From Coriaria nepalensis (Eukaryota; Streptophyta; Magnoliopsida; Cucurbitales; Coriariaceae), in the NCBI GenBank assembly GCA_027186245.1, contig CP114485.1, positions 6,510,001-6,574,000 of the forward strand: a DNA stretch of 64,000 nt. Direction: 5' to 3'. Of this stretch, positions 1-14,599 are shown one piece after another. Made by a program: the position numbers and the translations under genes. How positions within the stretch are numbered: the stretch's first letter is position 1; each line of letters opens with the position of its first letter. Below the pieces are notes generated by a model. The model had not been told where the DNA came from and did no database searches. It saw only the letters and a program-made list of their open reading frames with translations.

Positions 1-3000
1 ACCTCAAAATCGTGCCAATGAGTCACCTCCAGCCAAGGAATCATATGAATGGGATTCGAACAAATTCCATCGACGGACTTCGAACATGAATTTCATGCAC
101 AACATGCTACTGATCTTTGAAGGATATGTGTGCATTTGTTTCACCCCAAAATCTTGCCAATGAGTCACCTCCAGCCAAGGAGTTATATTGATAGGATTCG
201 AACAAATTCCATCTTCGCACTTCGAACATGAATTTTGAGCACAACATTCAAATGATTATTGAGGAATATGTGTGCATTTGTTTCACCTCAAAATCGTGCC
301 AATGAGTAGTCACCTCCAGCCTAGGAATCATATGAATGGGATTCGAACAAATTCCATCTACGCACTTCGAACATGAATTTCAGGCACAACATTCTAATGG
401 TCTTTGAGGAATATGTGTGCATTTGTTTCACCTCAAAATCATGCCAATGAGTGACCTCCAGCCAAGGAGTCATATGAATGGGATTCGAACAAATTCCATC
501 TACGGACTTCGAACATGAATTTCATGCACAACAATCTAATGGTCTTTGAAGAATATGTGTGCATTTGTTTCACCTCAAAATCATGCCAATGAGTGACCTC
601 CAGCCAAGGAGTCATATGAATGGGATTCGAACAAATTCCATCGACGGACTTCGAACATGAATTTCAAGCACAACCTGCTACTGATGTTTGAAGGATATGT
701 GTGCATTTGTTTCACCTCAAAATCATGCCAATGAGTCACCTCCAGCGAAGGAGTTATATGGATAGGATTCGAACAAATTCCATCTTCGCACTTCGAACAT
801 GAATTTCAAGCACAACATTCAAATGATGATTGAGGAATATGTGTGCATTTGTTTCACCTCAAAATCATGCCAATGAGTCACCTCCAGCCAAGGAGTCATA
901 TGAATAGGATTCGCACAAATTCCATCTTCGTACTTCGAACATGAATTTCAAGCACAACATTCTAATGATCTTTGAGAGACATGTGTGCATTTGTATCACC
1001 TCAAAATCATTCGAATCAGTCACCTCCAGCCTAGGAATCATATGAATGGGATTCGAACAAATTCCATCTTCGCACTTCGAACATGAATTTCAGGAACAAC
1101 ATTCTAATGGTCTTTGAGGAATATGTGTGCACTTGTTTCACCTCAAAATCATGCCAATGAGTGACCTCCAGCCAAGGAGTCATATGAATGGGATTCGAAC
1201 AAATTCCATCTACGGACTTCGAACATGAATTTCAAGCACAACATGCTACGTATCTTTGAAGGATATGTGTGCATTTGTTTCACCTCAAAATCATGCCAAT
1301 GAGTCACCTCCAGCCAAGGAATCATATGAATGGGATTCGAACAAATTACATCTTCGCACGTCGAACATGAATATCATGCCCGACATGCTAATGATCTTTG
1401 GGAGACATGTGTGCATTTGTATCACCTCAAACTCATTCCAGTCAGTCAACTCCAGCCTAGGAATCATATGAATGGGATTCGAACAAATTCCATCTACGCA
1501 CTTCGAACATGAATTTCAGGCACAACATTCTAATGGTCTTTGAGGAATATGTGTGCATTTGTTTCACCTCAAAATCATGCCAATGAGTGACCTCCAGCCA
1601 AGGAGTCATATGAATGGGATTCGAACAAATTCCATCTACGGACTTCGAACATGAATTTCATGCACAACAATCTAATGGTCTTTGAAGAATATGTGTGCAT
1701 TTGTTTCACCTCAAAATCATGCCAATGAGTGACCTCCAGCCAAGGAGTCATATGAATGGGATTCGAACAAATTCCATCGACGGACTTCGAACATGAATTT
1801 CAAGCACAACATGCTACGGATCTTTGAAGGATATGTGTGCATTTGTTTCACCTCAAAATAATGCCAATGAGTCACCTCCAGCCAAGGAATCATATGAATA
1901 GGATTCGAACAAATTCCATCTTCGCACGTCGAACATGAATATCATGCCCGACCTGGTAATGATCTTTGAGAGACATGTGTGCATTTGTATCACCTCAAAA
2001 TCATTCCAATCAGTCACCTCCAGCCTAGGAATCATATGAATGGGATTCGAACAAATTCCATCCTCGCACTTCGAACATGAATTTCAGGCACAACATTCTA
2101 ATGGTCTTTGAGGAATATGTGTGCACTTGTTTCACCTCAAAATCATGCCAATGAGTGACCTCCAGCCAAGGAGTCATATGAATGGGATTCGAACAAATTC
2201 CATCTACGGACTTCGAACATGAATTTCAAGCACAACATGCTACGGATCTTTGAAGGATATGTGTGCATTTGTTTCACCTCAAAATCATGCCAATGAGTCA
2301 CCTCCAGCCAAGGAATCATATGAATAGGATTCGAACAAATTCCATCTTCGCACGTCGAACATGAATATCATGCCCGACCTGGTAATGATCTTTGAGAGAC
2401 ATGTGTGCATTTGTATCACCTCAAAATCATTCCAATCAGTCACCCCAGCCTAGGAATCATATGAATGGGATTCGAACAAATTCCATCTTCGCACTTCGAA
2501 CATGAATTTCAGGCACAACATTCTAATGGTCTTTGAGGAATATGTGTGCATTTGTTTTACCTCAAAATCATGCCAATGAGTGACCTCCAGCCAAGGAGTC
2601 ATATGAATGGGACTCGAACAAATTCCATCTACGGACTCCGGATATGAATTTCAAGCACAACATGCTACTGATCTTTGAAGGATATGTGTGCATTTGTTTC
2701 ACCTCAAAATCATGCCAATAAGTCACCTCCAGCCAAGGAATCATATGAATGGGATTCGAACAAATTACATCTTCGCACGTCGAACATGAATATTATGCCC
2801 GACATGCTAATGATCTTTGGGAGACATGTGTGCATTTGTATCACCTCAAACTCATACCAATCAGTCAACTCCAGCCTAGGAATCATATGAATGGGATCGA
2901 ACAAATTCCATCTACGCACTTCGAACATGAATTTCAGGCACAACATTCTAATGGTCTTTGAGGAATATGTGTGCATTTGTTTCACCTCAAAATCATGCCA

Positions 3001-3169
3001 ATGAGTGACCTCCAGCCAAGGAGTCATATGAATGGGATTCGAACAAATTCCATCTACGGACTTCGAACATGAATTTCAAGCACAACATTCAAATGATTAT
3101 TGAGGAATATGTGTGCATTTGTATCACCTCAAAATCATTCCAATCAGTCACCTCCAGCCTAGGAATCAT

Positions 3170-6100
3170 ATGAATGGGATTCGAACAAATTCCATCTTCG
3201 CACTTCGAACATGAATTTCAGGCACAACATTCTAATGGTCTTTGAGGAATATGTGTGCATTTGTTTTACGTCAAAATCATGCCAATGAGTGACCTCCAGC
3301 CAAGGAGTCATATGAATGGGATTCGAACAAATTCCATCTACGCACTTCGAACATCAATTTCCAGCACAACATGCTACTGATCTTTGAAGGATATGTGCGC
3401 ATTTGTTTCACCTCAAAATCATGCCAATGAGTCACCTCCAGCCAAGGAGTTATATGAATAGGATTCGAACAAATTCCATCTTCGCACTTCGAACATGAAT
3501 TTCAAGCACAACATTCAAATGATTATTGAGGAATATGTGTGCATTTGTTTCACCTCAAAATCATGCCAATGAGTCACCTCCAGCCAAGGAGCCAAATGAA
3601 TAGGATTCGCACAAATTCCATCTTCGTACTTCGAACATGAATATCATGCCCGACATGGTAATGATCTTTGGGAGACATGTGTGCATTTGTATCACCTCAA
3701 AATCATTCCAATCAGTCACCTCCAGCCTATGAATCATATGAATGGGATTCGAACAAATTCCATCTTCGCACTTCGAACGTGAATTTCAGGCACAACATTC
3801 TAATGGTCTTTGAGGAATATGTGTGCACTTGTTTCACCTCAAAATCATGCCAATGAGTGACCTCCAGCCAAGGAGTCATATGAATGGGATTCGAACAAAT
3901 TCCATCTACGGACTTCGAACATGAATTTCAAGCACAACATGCTACGGATCTTTGAAGGATATGTGTGCATTTGTTTCACCTCAAAATCATGCCAATGAGT
4001 CACCTCCAGCCAAGGAGTTATATTAATAGGATTCGAACAAATTCCATCTACGGACTTCGAACATGAATTTCAAGCACAACATGCTACGGATCTTTGAAGG
4101 ATATGTGTGCATTTCTTTCACCTCAAAATCATGCCAATGAGTCACCTCCAGCCAAGGAATCATATGAATAGGATTCGAACAAATTCCATCTTCGCACGTC
4201 GAACATGAATATCATGCCCGACCTGGTAATGATCTTTGAGAGACATGTGTGCATTTGTATCACCTCAAAATCATTCCAATCAGTCACCTCCAGCCTAGGA
4301 ATCATATGAATGGGATTCGAACAAATTCCATCTTCGCACTTCGAACATGAATTTCAGGCACAACATTCTAATGGTCTTTGAGGAATATGTGTGCACTTGT
4401 TTCACCTCAAAATCATGCCAATGAGTGACCTCCAGCCAAGGAGTCATATGAATGGGATTCGAACAAATTCCATCTACGGACTTCGAACATGAATTTCAAG
4501 CACAACATTCAAATGATTATTGAGGAATATGTGTGCATTTGTTTCACCTCAAAATCGTGCCAATGAGTCACCTCCAGCCAAGGAATCATATGAATGGGAT
4601 TCGAACAAATTCCATCTTCGCACGTCGAACATGAATATCATGCCCGACCTGGTAATGATCTTTGAGAGACATGTGTGCATTTGTATCACCTCAAAATCAT
4701 TCCAATCAGTCAACTCCAGCCTAGGAATCATATGAATGGGATCGAACAAATTCCATCTACGCACTTCGAATATGAATTTCAGGCACAACATTCTAATGGT
4801 CTTTGAGGAATATGTGTGCATTTGTTTCACCTCAAAATCATGCCAATGAGTGACCTCCAGCCAAGGAGTCATATGAATGGGATTCGAACAAATTCCATCT
4901 ACGGACTTCGAACATGAATTTCAAGCACAACATTCAAATGATTATTGAGGAATATGTGTGCATTTGTTTCACCTCAAAATCATGCCAATGAGTCACCTCC
5001 AGCCAAGGAATCATATGAATGGGATTTGAACAAATTCCATCTTCGCACGTCGAACATGAATATCATGCCCGACATGCTAATGATCTTTGAGAGACATGTG
5101 TGCATTTGTATCACCTCAAAATCATGCCAATGAGTCACCTCCAGCCAAGGAGTCATACGAATAGGATTCGCACAAATTCCATCTTCGTACTTCGAACATG
5201 AATTTCAGGCACAACATTCTAATGGTCTTTGAGGAATATGTGTGCATTTGTTTCACCTCAAAATCATGCCAATGAGTGACCTCCAGCCAAGGAGTCATAT
5301 GAATGGGATTCGAACAAATTCCATCTACGGACTTCGAACATGAATTTCAAGCACAACATGCTACGGATCTTTGAAGGATATGTGTGCATTTGTTTCACCT
5401 CAAAATCATGCCAATGAGTCACCTCCAGCCAAGGAGTTATATTAATAGGATTCGAACAAATTCCATCTTCGCACTTCGAACATGAATTTCAAGCACAACA
5501 TTCAAATGATTATGGAGGAATATGTGTGCATTTGTTTCACCTCAAAATCGTGCCAATGAGTCACCTCCAGCCAAGGAGTTATATCATTGGGATTCAAACA
5601 AATTCCATCTTAGCACTTCGAACATGAATTTTAAGCACAACATTCAAATGATTATTGAGGAATATGTGTGCATTTGTTTCACCTCAAAATCGTGCCAATG
5701 AGTAGTCACCTGCAGCCAAGGAATCATATGAATGGGATTCGAACAAATTCCATCTTCGCACGTCGAACATGAATATCATGCCCGACATGCTAATGATCTT
5801 GGAGAGACATGTGTGCATTTGTATCACCTCAAAATCATTCCAATCAGTCACCTCCAACCTAGGAATCATATGAATGGGATTCGAACAAATTCCATCTTCG
5901 CACTTCGAACATGAATTTCAGGCACAACATTCTAATGGTCTTTGAGGAATATGTGTGGATTTGTTTCACCTCAAAATCATGCCAATGAGTGACCTCCAGC
6001 CAAGGAGTCATATGAATGAGATTCGAACAAATTCCATCTACGGACTCCGAACATGAATTTCAAGCACAACATGCTACTGATCTTTGAAGGATATGTGTGC

Positions 6101-9100
6101 ATTTGTTTCACCTCAAAATCGTGCCAATGAGTCACCTCCAGCCAAGGAATCATATGAATGGGATTCGAACAAATTACATCTTCGCACGTTGAACATGAAT
6201 ATCATGCCCGACATGCTAATGATCTTTGGGAGACATGTGTGCATTTGTATCACCTGAAACTCATTCCAATCAGTCAACTCCAGCCTAGGAATCATATGAA
6301 TGGGATTCGAACAAATTTCATCTACGCACTTCGAATATGAATTTCAGGCACAACATTCTAATGGTCTTTGAGGAATATGTGTGCATTTGTTTCACCTCAA
6401 AATCATGCCAACGAGTGTCCTCCAGCCAAGGAGTCATATGAATGGGATTCGAACATATTCCATCTACGGACTTCGAACATGAATTTCAAGCACAACATGC
6501 TACTGATCTTTGAAGGATATGTGTGCATTTGTTTCACCTCAAAATCATGCCAATGAGTCACCTCCAGCCAAGGAGTTATATGGATAGCATTCGAACAAAT
6601 TCCCTCTTCGCACGTCGAACATGAATATCATGCCCGACATGCTAATGATCTTTGAGAGACATGTGTGCATTTGTATCACCTCAAAATCATTCCAATCAGT
6701 CACCTCCAGCCTAGGAATCATATGAATGGGATTCAAACAAATTCCATCTTTGCACTTCGAACATGAATTTCAGGCACAACATGCTAATGGTCTTTAAGGA
6801 ATATGTGTGCATTTGTTCCACCTCAAAATCATGCCAATGAGTGACCTCCAGCCAAGGAGTCATATGAATGGGATTCGAACAAATTCAATCTACGCACTTC
6901 GAACATGAATTTCAAGCACAACATTCAAATGATTATTGAGTAATATGTGTGCATTTGTTTCTCCTCAAAATCGTGCCAACGAGTCACCTCCAGCCAAGGA
7001 ATCATATGAATGGGATTCGAAGAAATTCCATCTTCGCACTTCGAACATGAATTTCAGGCACAACATTCTAATGGTCTTTGAGGAATATGTGTGCATTTGT
7101 TTTACCTCAAAATCATGCCAATGAGTGACCTCCAGCCAAGGAGTCATATGAATGGGATTCGAACAAATTCCATCTACGCACTTCGAACATCAATTTCCAG
7201 CACAACATGCTACTGATCTTTGAAGGATATGTGCACATTTGTTTCACCTCAAAATCATGCCAATGAGTCACCTCCAGCCAAGGAGTTATATGAATAGGAT
7301 TCGAACAAATTCCATCTTCGCACTTCGAACATGAATTTCAAGCACAACATTCAAATGATTATTGAGGAATATGTGTGCATTTGTTTCACCTCAAAATCAT
7401 GCCAATGAGTCACCTCCAGCCAAGGAGCCAAATGAATAGGATTCGCACAAATTCCATCTTCGTACTTCGAACATGAATATCATGCCCGACATGGTAATGA
7501 TCTTTGAGAGACATGTGTGCATTTGTATCACCTCAAAATCATTCCAATCAGTCACCTCCAGCCTATGAATCATATGAATGGGATTCGAACAAATTCCATC
7601 TTCGCACTTCGAACGTGAATTTCAGGCACAACATTCTAATGGTCTTTGAGGAATATGTGTGCACTTGTTTCACCTCAAAATCATGCCAATGAGTGACCTC
7701 CAGCCAAGGAGTCATATGAATGGGATTCGAACAAATTCCATCTACGGACTTCGAACATGAATTTCAAGCACAACATTCAAATGATTATTGAGGAATATGT
7801 GTGCATTTGTTTCACCTCAAAATCGTGCCAATGAGTCACCTCCAGCCAAGGAATCATATGAATGGGATTTGAACAAATTCCATCTTCGCACGTCGAACAT
7901 GAATATCATGCCCGACATGCTAATGATCTTTGAGAGACATGTGTGCATTTGTATCACCTCAAAATCATGCCAATGAGTCACCTCCAGCCAAGGAATCATA
8001 TGAATAGGATTCGAACAAATTCCATCTTCGCACGTCGAACATGAATATCATGCCCGACCTGGTAATGATCTTTGAGAGACATGTGTGCATTTGTATCACC
8101 TCAAAATCATTCCAATCAGTCACCTCCAGCCTAGGAATCATATGAATGGGATTCGAACAAATTCCATCTTCGCACTTCGAACATGAATTTCAGGCACAAC
8201 ATTCTAATGGTCTTTGAGGAATATGTGTGCACTTGTTTCACCTCAAAATCATGCCAATGAGTGACCTCCAGCCAAGGAGTCATATGAATGGGATTCGAAC
8301 AAATTCCATCTACGGACTTCGAACATGAATTTCAAGCACAACATTCAAATGATTATTGAGGAATATGTGTGCATTTGTTTCACCTCAAAATCGTGCCAAT
8401 GAGTCACCTCCAGCCAAGGAATCATATGAATGGGATTCGAACAAATTCCATCTTCGCACGTCGAACATGAATATCATGCCCGACCTGGTAATGATCTTTG
8501 AGAGACATGTGTGCATTTGTATCACCTCAAAATCATTCCAATCAGTCAACTCCAGCCTAGGAATCATATGAATGGGATCGAACAAATTCCATCTACGCAC
8601 TTCGAATATGAATTTCAGGCACAACATTCTAATGGTCTTTGAGGAATATGTGTGCATTTGTTTCACCTCAAAATCATGCCAATGAGTGACCTCCAGCCAA
8701 GGAGTCATATGAATGGGATTCGAACAAATTCCATCTACGGACTTCGAACATGAATTTCAAGCACAACATTCAAATGATTATTGAGGAATATGTGTGCATT
8801 TGTTTCACCTCAAAATCGTGCCAATGAGTCACCTCCAGCCAAGGAATCATATGAATGGGATTTGAACAAATTCCATCTTCGCACGTCGAACATGAATATC
8901 ATGCCCGACATGCTAATGATCTTTGAGAGACATGTGTGCATTTGTATCACCTCAAAATCATGCCAATGAGTCACCTCCAGCCAAGGAGTCATACGAATAG
9001 GATTCGCACAAATTCCATCTTCGTACTTCGAACATGAATTTCAGGCACAACATTCTAATGGTCTTTGAGGAATATGTGTGCATTTGTTTCACCTCAAAAT

Positions 9101-9856
9101 CATGCCAATGAGTGACCTCCAGCCAAGGAGTCATATGAATGGGATTCGAACAAATTCCATCTACGGACTTCGAACATGAATTTCAAGCACAACATGCTAC
9201 GGATCTTTGAAGGATATGTGTGCATTTGTTTCACCTCAAAATCATGCCAATGAGTCACCTCCAGCCAAGGAGTTATATTAATAGGATTCGAACAAATTCC
9301 ATCTTCGCACTTCGAACATGAATTTCAAGCACAACATTCAAATGATTATGGAGGAATATGTGTGCATTTGTTTCACCTCAAAATCGTGCCAATGAGTCAC
9401 CTCCAGCCAAGGAGTTATATCATTGGGATTCAAACAAATTCCATCTTAGCACTTCGAACATGAATTTTAAGCACAACATTCAAATGATTATTGAGGAATA
9501 TGTGTGCATTTGTTTCACCTCAAAATCGTGCCAATGAGTAGTCACCTGCAGCCAAGGAATCATATGAATGGGATTCGAACAAATTCCATCTTCGCACGTC
9601 GAACATGAATATCATGCCCGACATGCTAATGATCTTGGAGAGACATGTGTGCATTTGTATCACCTCAAAATCATTCCAATCAGTCACCTCCAACCTAGGA
9701 ATCATATGAATGGGATTCGAACAAATTCCATCTTCGCACTTCGAACATGAATTTCAGGCACAACATTCTAATGGTCTTTGAGGAATATGTGTGGATTTGT
9801 TTCACCTCAAAATCATGCCAATGAGTGACCTCCAGCCAAGGAGTCATATGAATGGG
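3170..9856 (+). repeat. 3836 bp-period HOR (27 monomers), two mosaic copies
   Basis: About 2.85 kb starting near 3170 recurs at a constant offset of 3836 bp (27x142 plus 2), covering roughly 3170-6020 and 7006-9856. Shared private variants include ACATCAATTTCCAGCAC (3350s and 7180s), GGAGCCAAATGAATAGG, a TAG insertion giving GAGTAGTCACCTGCAG (5700 and 9536), and GTGTGGATTTG (5955 and 9791). The copies are not collinear everywhere: about two monomers near 7767-7976 differ from the equivalent part of copy 1 (see findings). The intervening piece 5850-7040 instead has a sister copy 5682 bp downstream (11532-12720). Confidence 0.85.
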
Positions 9857-10099
9857 ATTGGAACAAATTCCATCTACGCACTTCGAACATGGATTTCAAG
9901 CACAACATGCTACTGATCTTTGAAGGATATGTGTGCATTTGTTTCACCTCAAAATCATGCCAATGAGTCACCTCCAGCCAAAGAGTTATATGAATAGGAT
10001 TCGAACAAATTCCATCTTCGCACTTCGAACATGAATTTTAAGCACAACATTCAAATGATTATTGAGGAATATGTGTGCATTTGTTTCACCTAAAAATCG

Positions 10100-13000
10100 T
10101 GCCAATGAGTCACCTCCAGCCAAGGAGTTATATGGATAGCATTCGAACAAATTCCCTCTTCGCACGTCGAACATGAATATCATGCCCGACATGCTAATGA
10201 TCTTTGAGAGACATGTGTGCATTTGTATCACCTCAAAATCATTCCAATCAGTCACCTCCAGCCTAGGAATCATATGAATGGGATTCAAACAAATTCCATC
10301 TTTGCACTTCGAACATGAATTTCAGGCACAACATGCTAATGGTCTTTAAGGAATATGTGTGCATTTGTTCCACCTCAAAATCATGCCAATGAGTGACCTC
10401 CAGCCAAGGAGTCATATGAATGGGATTCGAACAAATTCAATCTACGCACTTCGAACATGAATTTCAAGCACAACATTCAAATGATTATTGAGGAATATGT
10501 GTGCATTTGTTTCTCCTCAAAATCGTGCCAACGAGTCACCTCCAGCCAAGGAATCATATGAATGGGATTCGAAGAAATTCCATCTTCGCACGTCGAACAT
10601 GAATATCATGCCCGACACGCTAATGATCTTTGAGAGACATGTGTGCATTTGTATCACCTCAAAATCATTCCAGTCAGTCACCTCCAGCCAAGGAATCATA
10701 TGAATGAGATTCGAACAAATTGCATCTTCGCACTTCGAACATGAATTTCAGGCACAACATTCTAATGGTCTTTGAGGAATATGTGTGCATTTGTTTCACC
10801 TCAAAATCATGCCAATGAGTGACCTCCAGCCAAGGAGTCATATGAATGGGATTCGAACAGATTCCATCTACGGACTTCGAACATGAATTTCAAGCACAAC
10901 ATGCTACTGATCTTTGAAGGATATGTGTGCATTTGTTTCACCTCAAAATCATGCCAATGAGTCACCTCCAGCCAAGGAGTTATATGAATAGGATTCGAAC
11001 AAATTCCATCTTCGCACTTCGAACATGAATTTCAAGCACAACATTCAAATGATTATTGAGGAATATGTGTGCATTTGTTTCACCTCAAACTCATGCCAAT
11101 GAGTCACCTCCAGCCAGGGAGTTATATGAATAGGATTCGAACAGATTCCATCTTCGCACTTCGAACATGAATTTCAAGCACAACATTCAAATGATTATTG
11201 AGGAATATGTGTGCATTTGTTTCACCTCCAAATCATGCCAATGAGTCACCTCCAGCCAAGGAGTTAGATGAATAGGATTCGAACAAATTCCATCTTCGCA
11301 CTTCGAACATGAATTTCAAGCACCACATTCAAATGATTATTGAGGAATATGTGTGCATTTGTTTCACCTCAAAATCGTGCCAATGAGTCACCTCCAGCCA
11401 AGGAATCATATGAATAGGATTCGAACAAATTCCATCTTCGCACGTCGAACATGAATATCATGCCCGACATGGTAATGATCTTTGAGAGACATGTGTGCAT
11501 TTGTATCACCTCAAAATCATTCCAATCAGTCAACTCCAGCCTAGGAATCATATGAATGGGATTCGAACAAATTCCATCTTCGCACTTCGAACATGAATTT
11601 CAGGCACAACATTCTAATGGTCTTTGAGGAATATGTGTGGATTTGTTTCACCTCAAAATCATGCCAATGAGTGACCTCCAGCCAAGGAGTCATATGAATG
11701 AGATTCGAACAAATTCCATCTACGGACTCCGAACATGAATTTCAAGCACAACATGCTACTGATCTTTGAAGGATATGTGTGCATTTGTTTCACCTCAAAA
11801 TCGTGCCAATGAGTCACCTCCAGCCAAGGAATCATATGAATGGGATTCGAACAAATTACATCTTCGCACGTTGAACATGAATATCATGCCCGACATGCTA
11901 ATGATCTTTGGGAGACATGTGTGCATTTGTATCACCTGAAACTCATTCCAATCAGTCAACTCCAGCCTAGGAATCATATGAATGGGATTCGAACAAATTT
12001 CATCTACGCACTTCGAATATGAATTTCAGGCACAACATTCTAATGGTCTTTGAGGAATATGTGTGCATTTGTTTCACCTCAAAATCATGCCAACGAGTGT
12101 CCTCCAGCCAAGGAGTCATATGAATGGGATTCGAACATATTCCATCTACGGACTTCGAACATGAATTTCAAGCACAACATGCTACTGATCTTTGAAGGAT
12201 ATGTGTGCATTTGTTTCACCTCAAAATCATGCCAATGAGTCACCTCCAGCCAAGGAGTTATATGGATAGCATTCGAACAAATTCCCTCTTCGCACGTCGA
12301 ACATGAATATCATGCCCGACATGCTAATGATCTTTGAGAGACATGTGTGCATTTGTATCACCTCAAAATCATTCCAATCAGTCACCTCCAGCCTAGGAAT
12401 CATATGAATGGGATTCAAACAAATTCCATCTTTGCACTTCGAACATGAATTTCAGGCACAACATGCTAATGGTCTTTAAGGAATATGTGTGCATTTGTTC
12501 CACCTCAAAATCATGCCAATGAGTGACCTCCAGCCAAGGAGTCATATGAATGGGATTCGAACAAATTCAATCTACGCACTTCGAACATGAATTTCAAGCA
12601 CAACATTCAAATGATTATTGAGGAATATGTGTGTATTTGTTTCTCCTCAAAATCGTGCCAACGAGTCACCTCCAGCCAAGGAATCATATGAATGGGATTC
12701 GAAGAAATTCCATCTTCGCACGTCGAACATGAATATCATGCCCGACACGCTAATGATCTTTGAGAGACATGTGTGCATTTGTATCACCTCAAAATCATTC
12801 CAGTCAGTCACCTCCAGCCAAGGAATCATATGAATGAGATTCGAACAAATTGCATCTTCGCACTTCGAACATGAATTTCAGGCACAACATTCTAATGGTC
12901 TTTGAGGAATATGTGTGCATTTGTTTCACCTCAAAATCATGCCAATGAGTGACCTCCAGCCAAGGAGTCATATGAATGGGATTCGAACAGATTCCATCTA

Positions 13001-13765
13001 CGGACTTCGAACATGAATTTCAAGCACAACATGCTACTGATCTTTGAAGGATATGTGTGCATTTGTTTCACCTCAAAATCATGCCAATGAGTCACCTCCA
13101 GCCAAGGAGTTATATGAATAGGATTCGAACAAATTCCATCTTCGCACTTCGAACATGAATTTCAAGCACAACATTCAAATGATTATTGAGGAATATGTGT
13201 GCATTTGTTTCACCTCAAACTCATGCCAATGAGTCACCTCCAGCCAGGGAGTTATATGAATAGGATTCGAACAGATTCCATCTTCGCACTTCGAACATGA
13301 ATTTCAAGCACAACATTCAAATGATTATTGAGGAATATGTGTGCATTTGTTTCACCTCCAAATCATGCCAATGAGTCACCTCCAGCCAAGGAGTTAGATG
13401 AATAGGATTCGAACAAATTCCATCTTCGCACTTCGAACATGAATTTCAAGCACCACATTCAAATGATTATTGAGGAATATGTGTGCATTTGTTTCACCTC
13501 AAAATCGTGCCAATGAGTCACCTCCAGCCAAGGAATGATATGAATAGGATTCGAACAAATTCCATCTTCGCACGTCGAACATGAATATCATGCCCGACAT
13601 GGTAATGATCTTTGAGAGACATGTGTGCATTTGTATCACCTCAAAATCATTCCAATCAGTCAACTCCAGCCTAGGAATCATATGAATGGGATTCGAACAA
13701 ATTCCATCTTCGCACTTCGAACATGAATTTCAGGCACAACATTCTAATGGTCTTTGAGGAATATG
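10100..13765 (+). repeat. 2130 bp-period HOR (15 monomers)
   Basis: Roughly 1.53 kb starting near 10100 recurs exactly 2130 bp downstream, starting near 12230. Shared private variants include GGATAGCATTCG, TCCCTCTTCGCACG, CTTTAAGGAATATG, GAAGAAATTCC, CCCGACACGC and GAACAGATTCC. The copies differ by scattered single bases, for example GGAATCATATG against GGAATGATATG. A further 568 bp (4-monomer) offset links 13499 and 14067. The sharing ends near 11635/13765. Confidence 0.85.
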
Positions 13766-14599
13766 TGTGCATTTGTTTCACCTCAAAATCATGCCAATGA
13801 GTGACCTCCATCCAAGGAGTCATATGAATGGGATGGGAACAAATTCCATCTACGCACTTCGAACATGAATTTCAAGCACAACATGCTACTGATCTTTGAA
13901 GGATATGTGTGCATTTGTTTCACCTCAAAATCATGCCAATGAGTCACCTCCAGCCAAAGAGTTATATGAATAGGATTCGAACAAATTCCATCTTCGCACT
14001 TCGAAAATGAATTTTAAGCACAACATTCAAATGATTATTGAGGAATATGTGTGCATTTGTTTCACCTCAAAATCGTGCCAATGAGTCACCTCCAGCCAAG
14101 GAATGATATGAATAGGATTCGAACAAATTCCATCTTCGCACGTCGAACATGAATATCATGCCCGACATGGTAATGATCTTTGAGAGACATGTGTGCATTT
14201 GTATCACCTCAAAATCATTCCAATCAGTCAACTCCAGCCTAGGAATCATATGAATGGGATTCGAACAAATTCCATCTTCGCACTTCGAGCATGAATTTCA
14301 GGCACAACATTCTATTGGTCTTTGAGGAATATGTGTGTATTTGTTTCACCTCAAAATCATGCCAATGAGTGACCTCCATCCAAGGACTCATATGAATGGG
14401 ATTCGAACAAATTCCATCTACGCACTTCGAACATGAATTTCAAGCACAACATGCTACTGATCTCTGAAGGATATGTGTGCGTTTGTTTCACCTCAAAATC
14501 ATGCCAACGAGTGTCCTCCAGCCAAGGAGTCATATGAATGGGATTCGAACATATTCCATCTACGGACTTCGAACATGAATTTCAAGCACAACATGCTAC

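Noticed and set aside
4549..4872. 107-codon minus-strand frame, repeated nearly identically at 8385-8708
   Set aside because: It lies wholly in satellite monomers, reads through about 2.3 repeats in shifting frames, and its second copy is explained by the 3836 bp DNA duplication. There is no codon-level constraint or promoter to support a gene.
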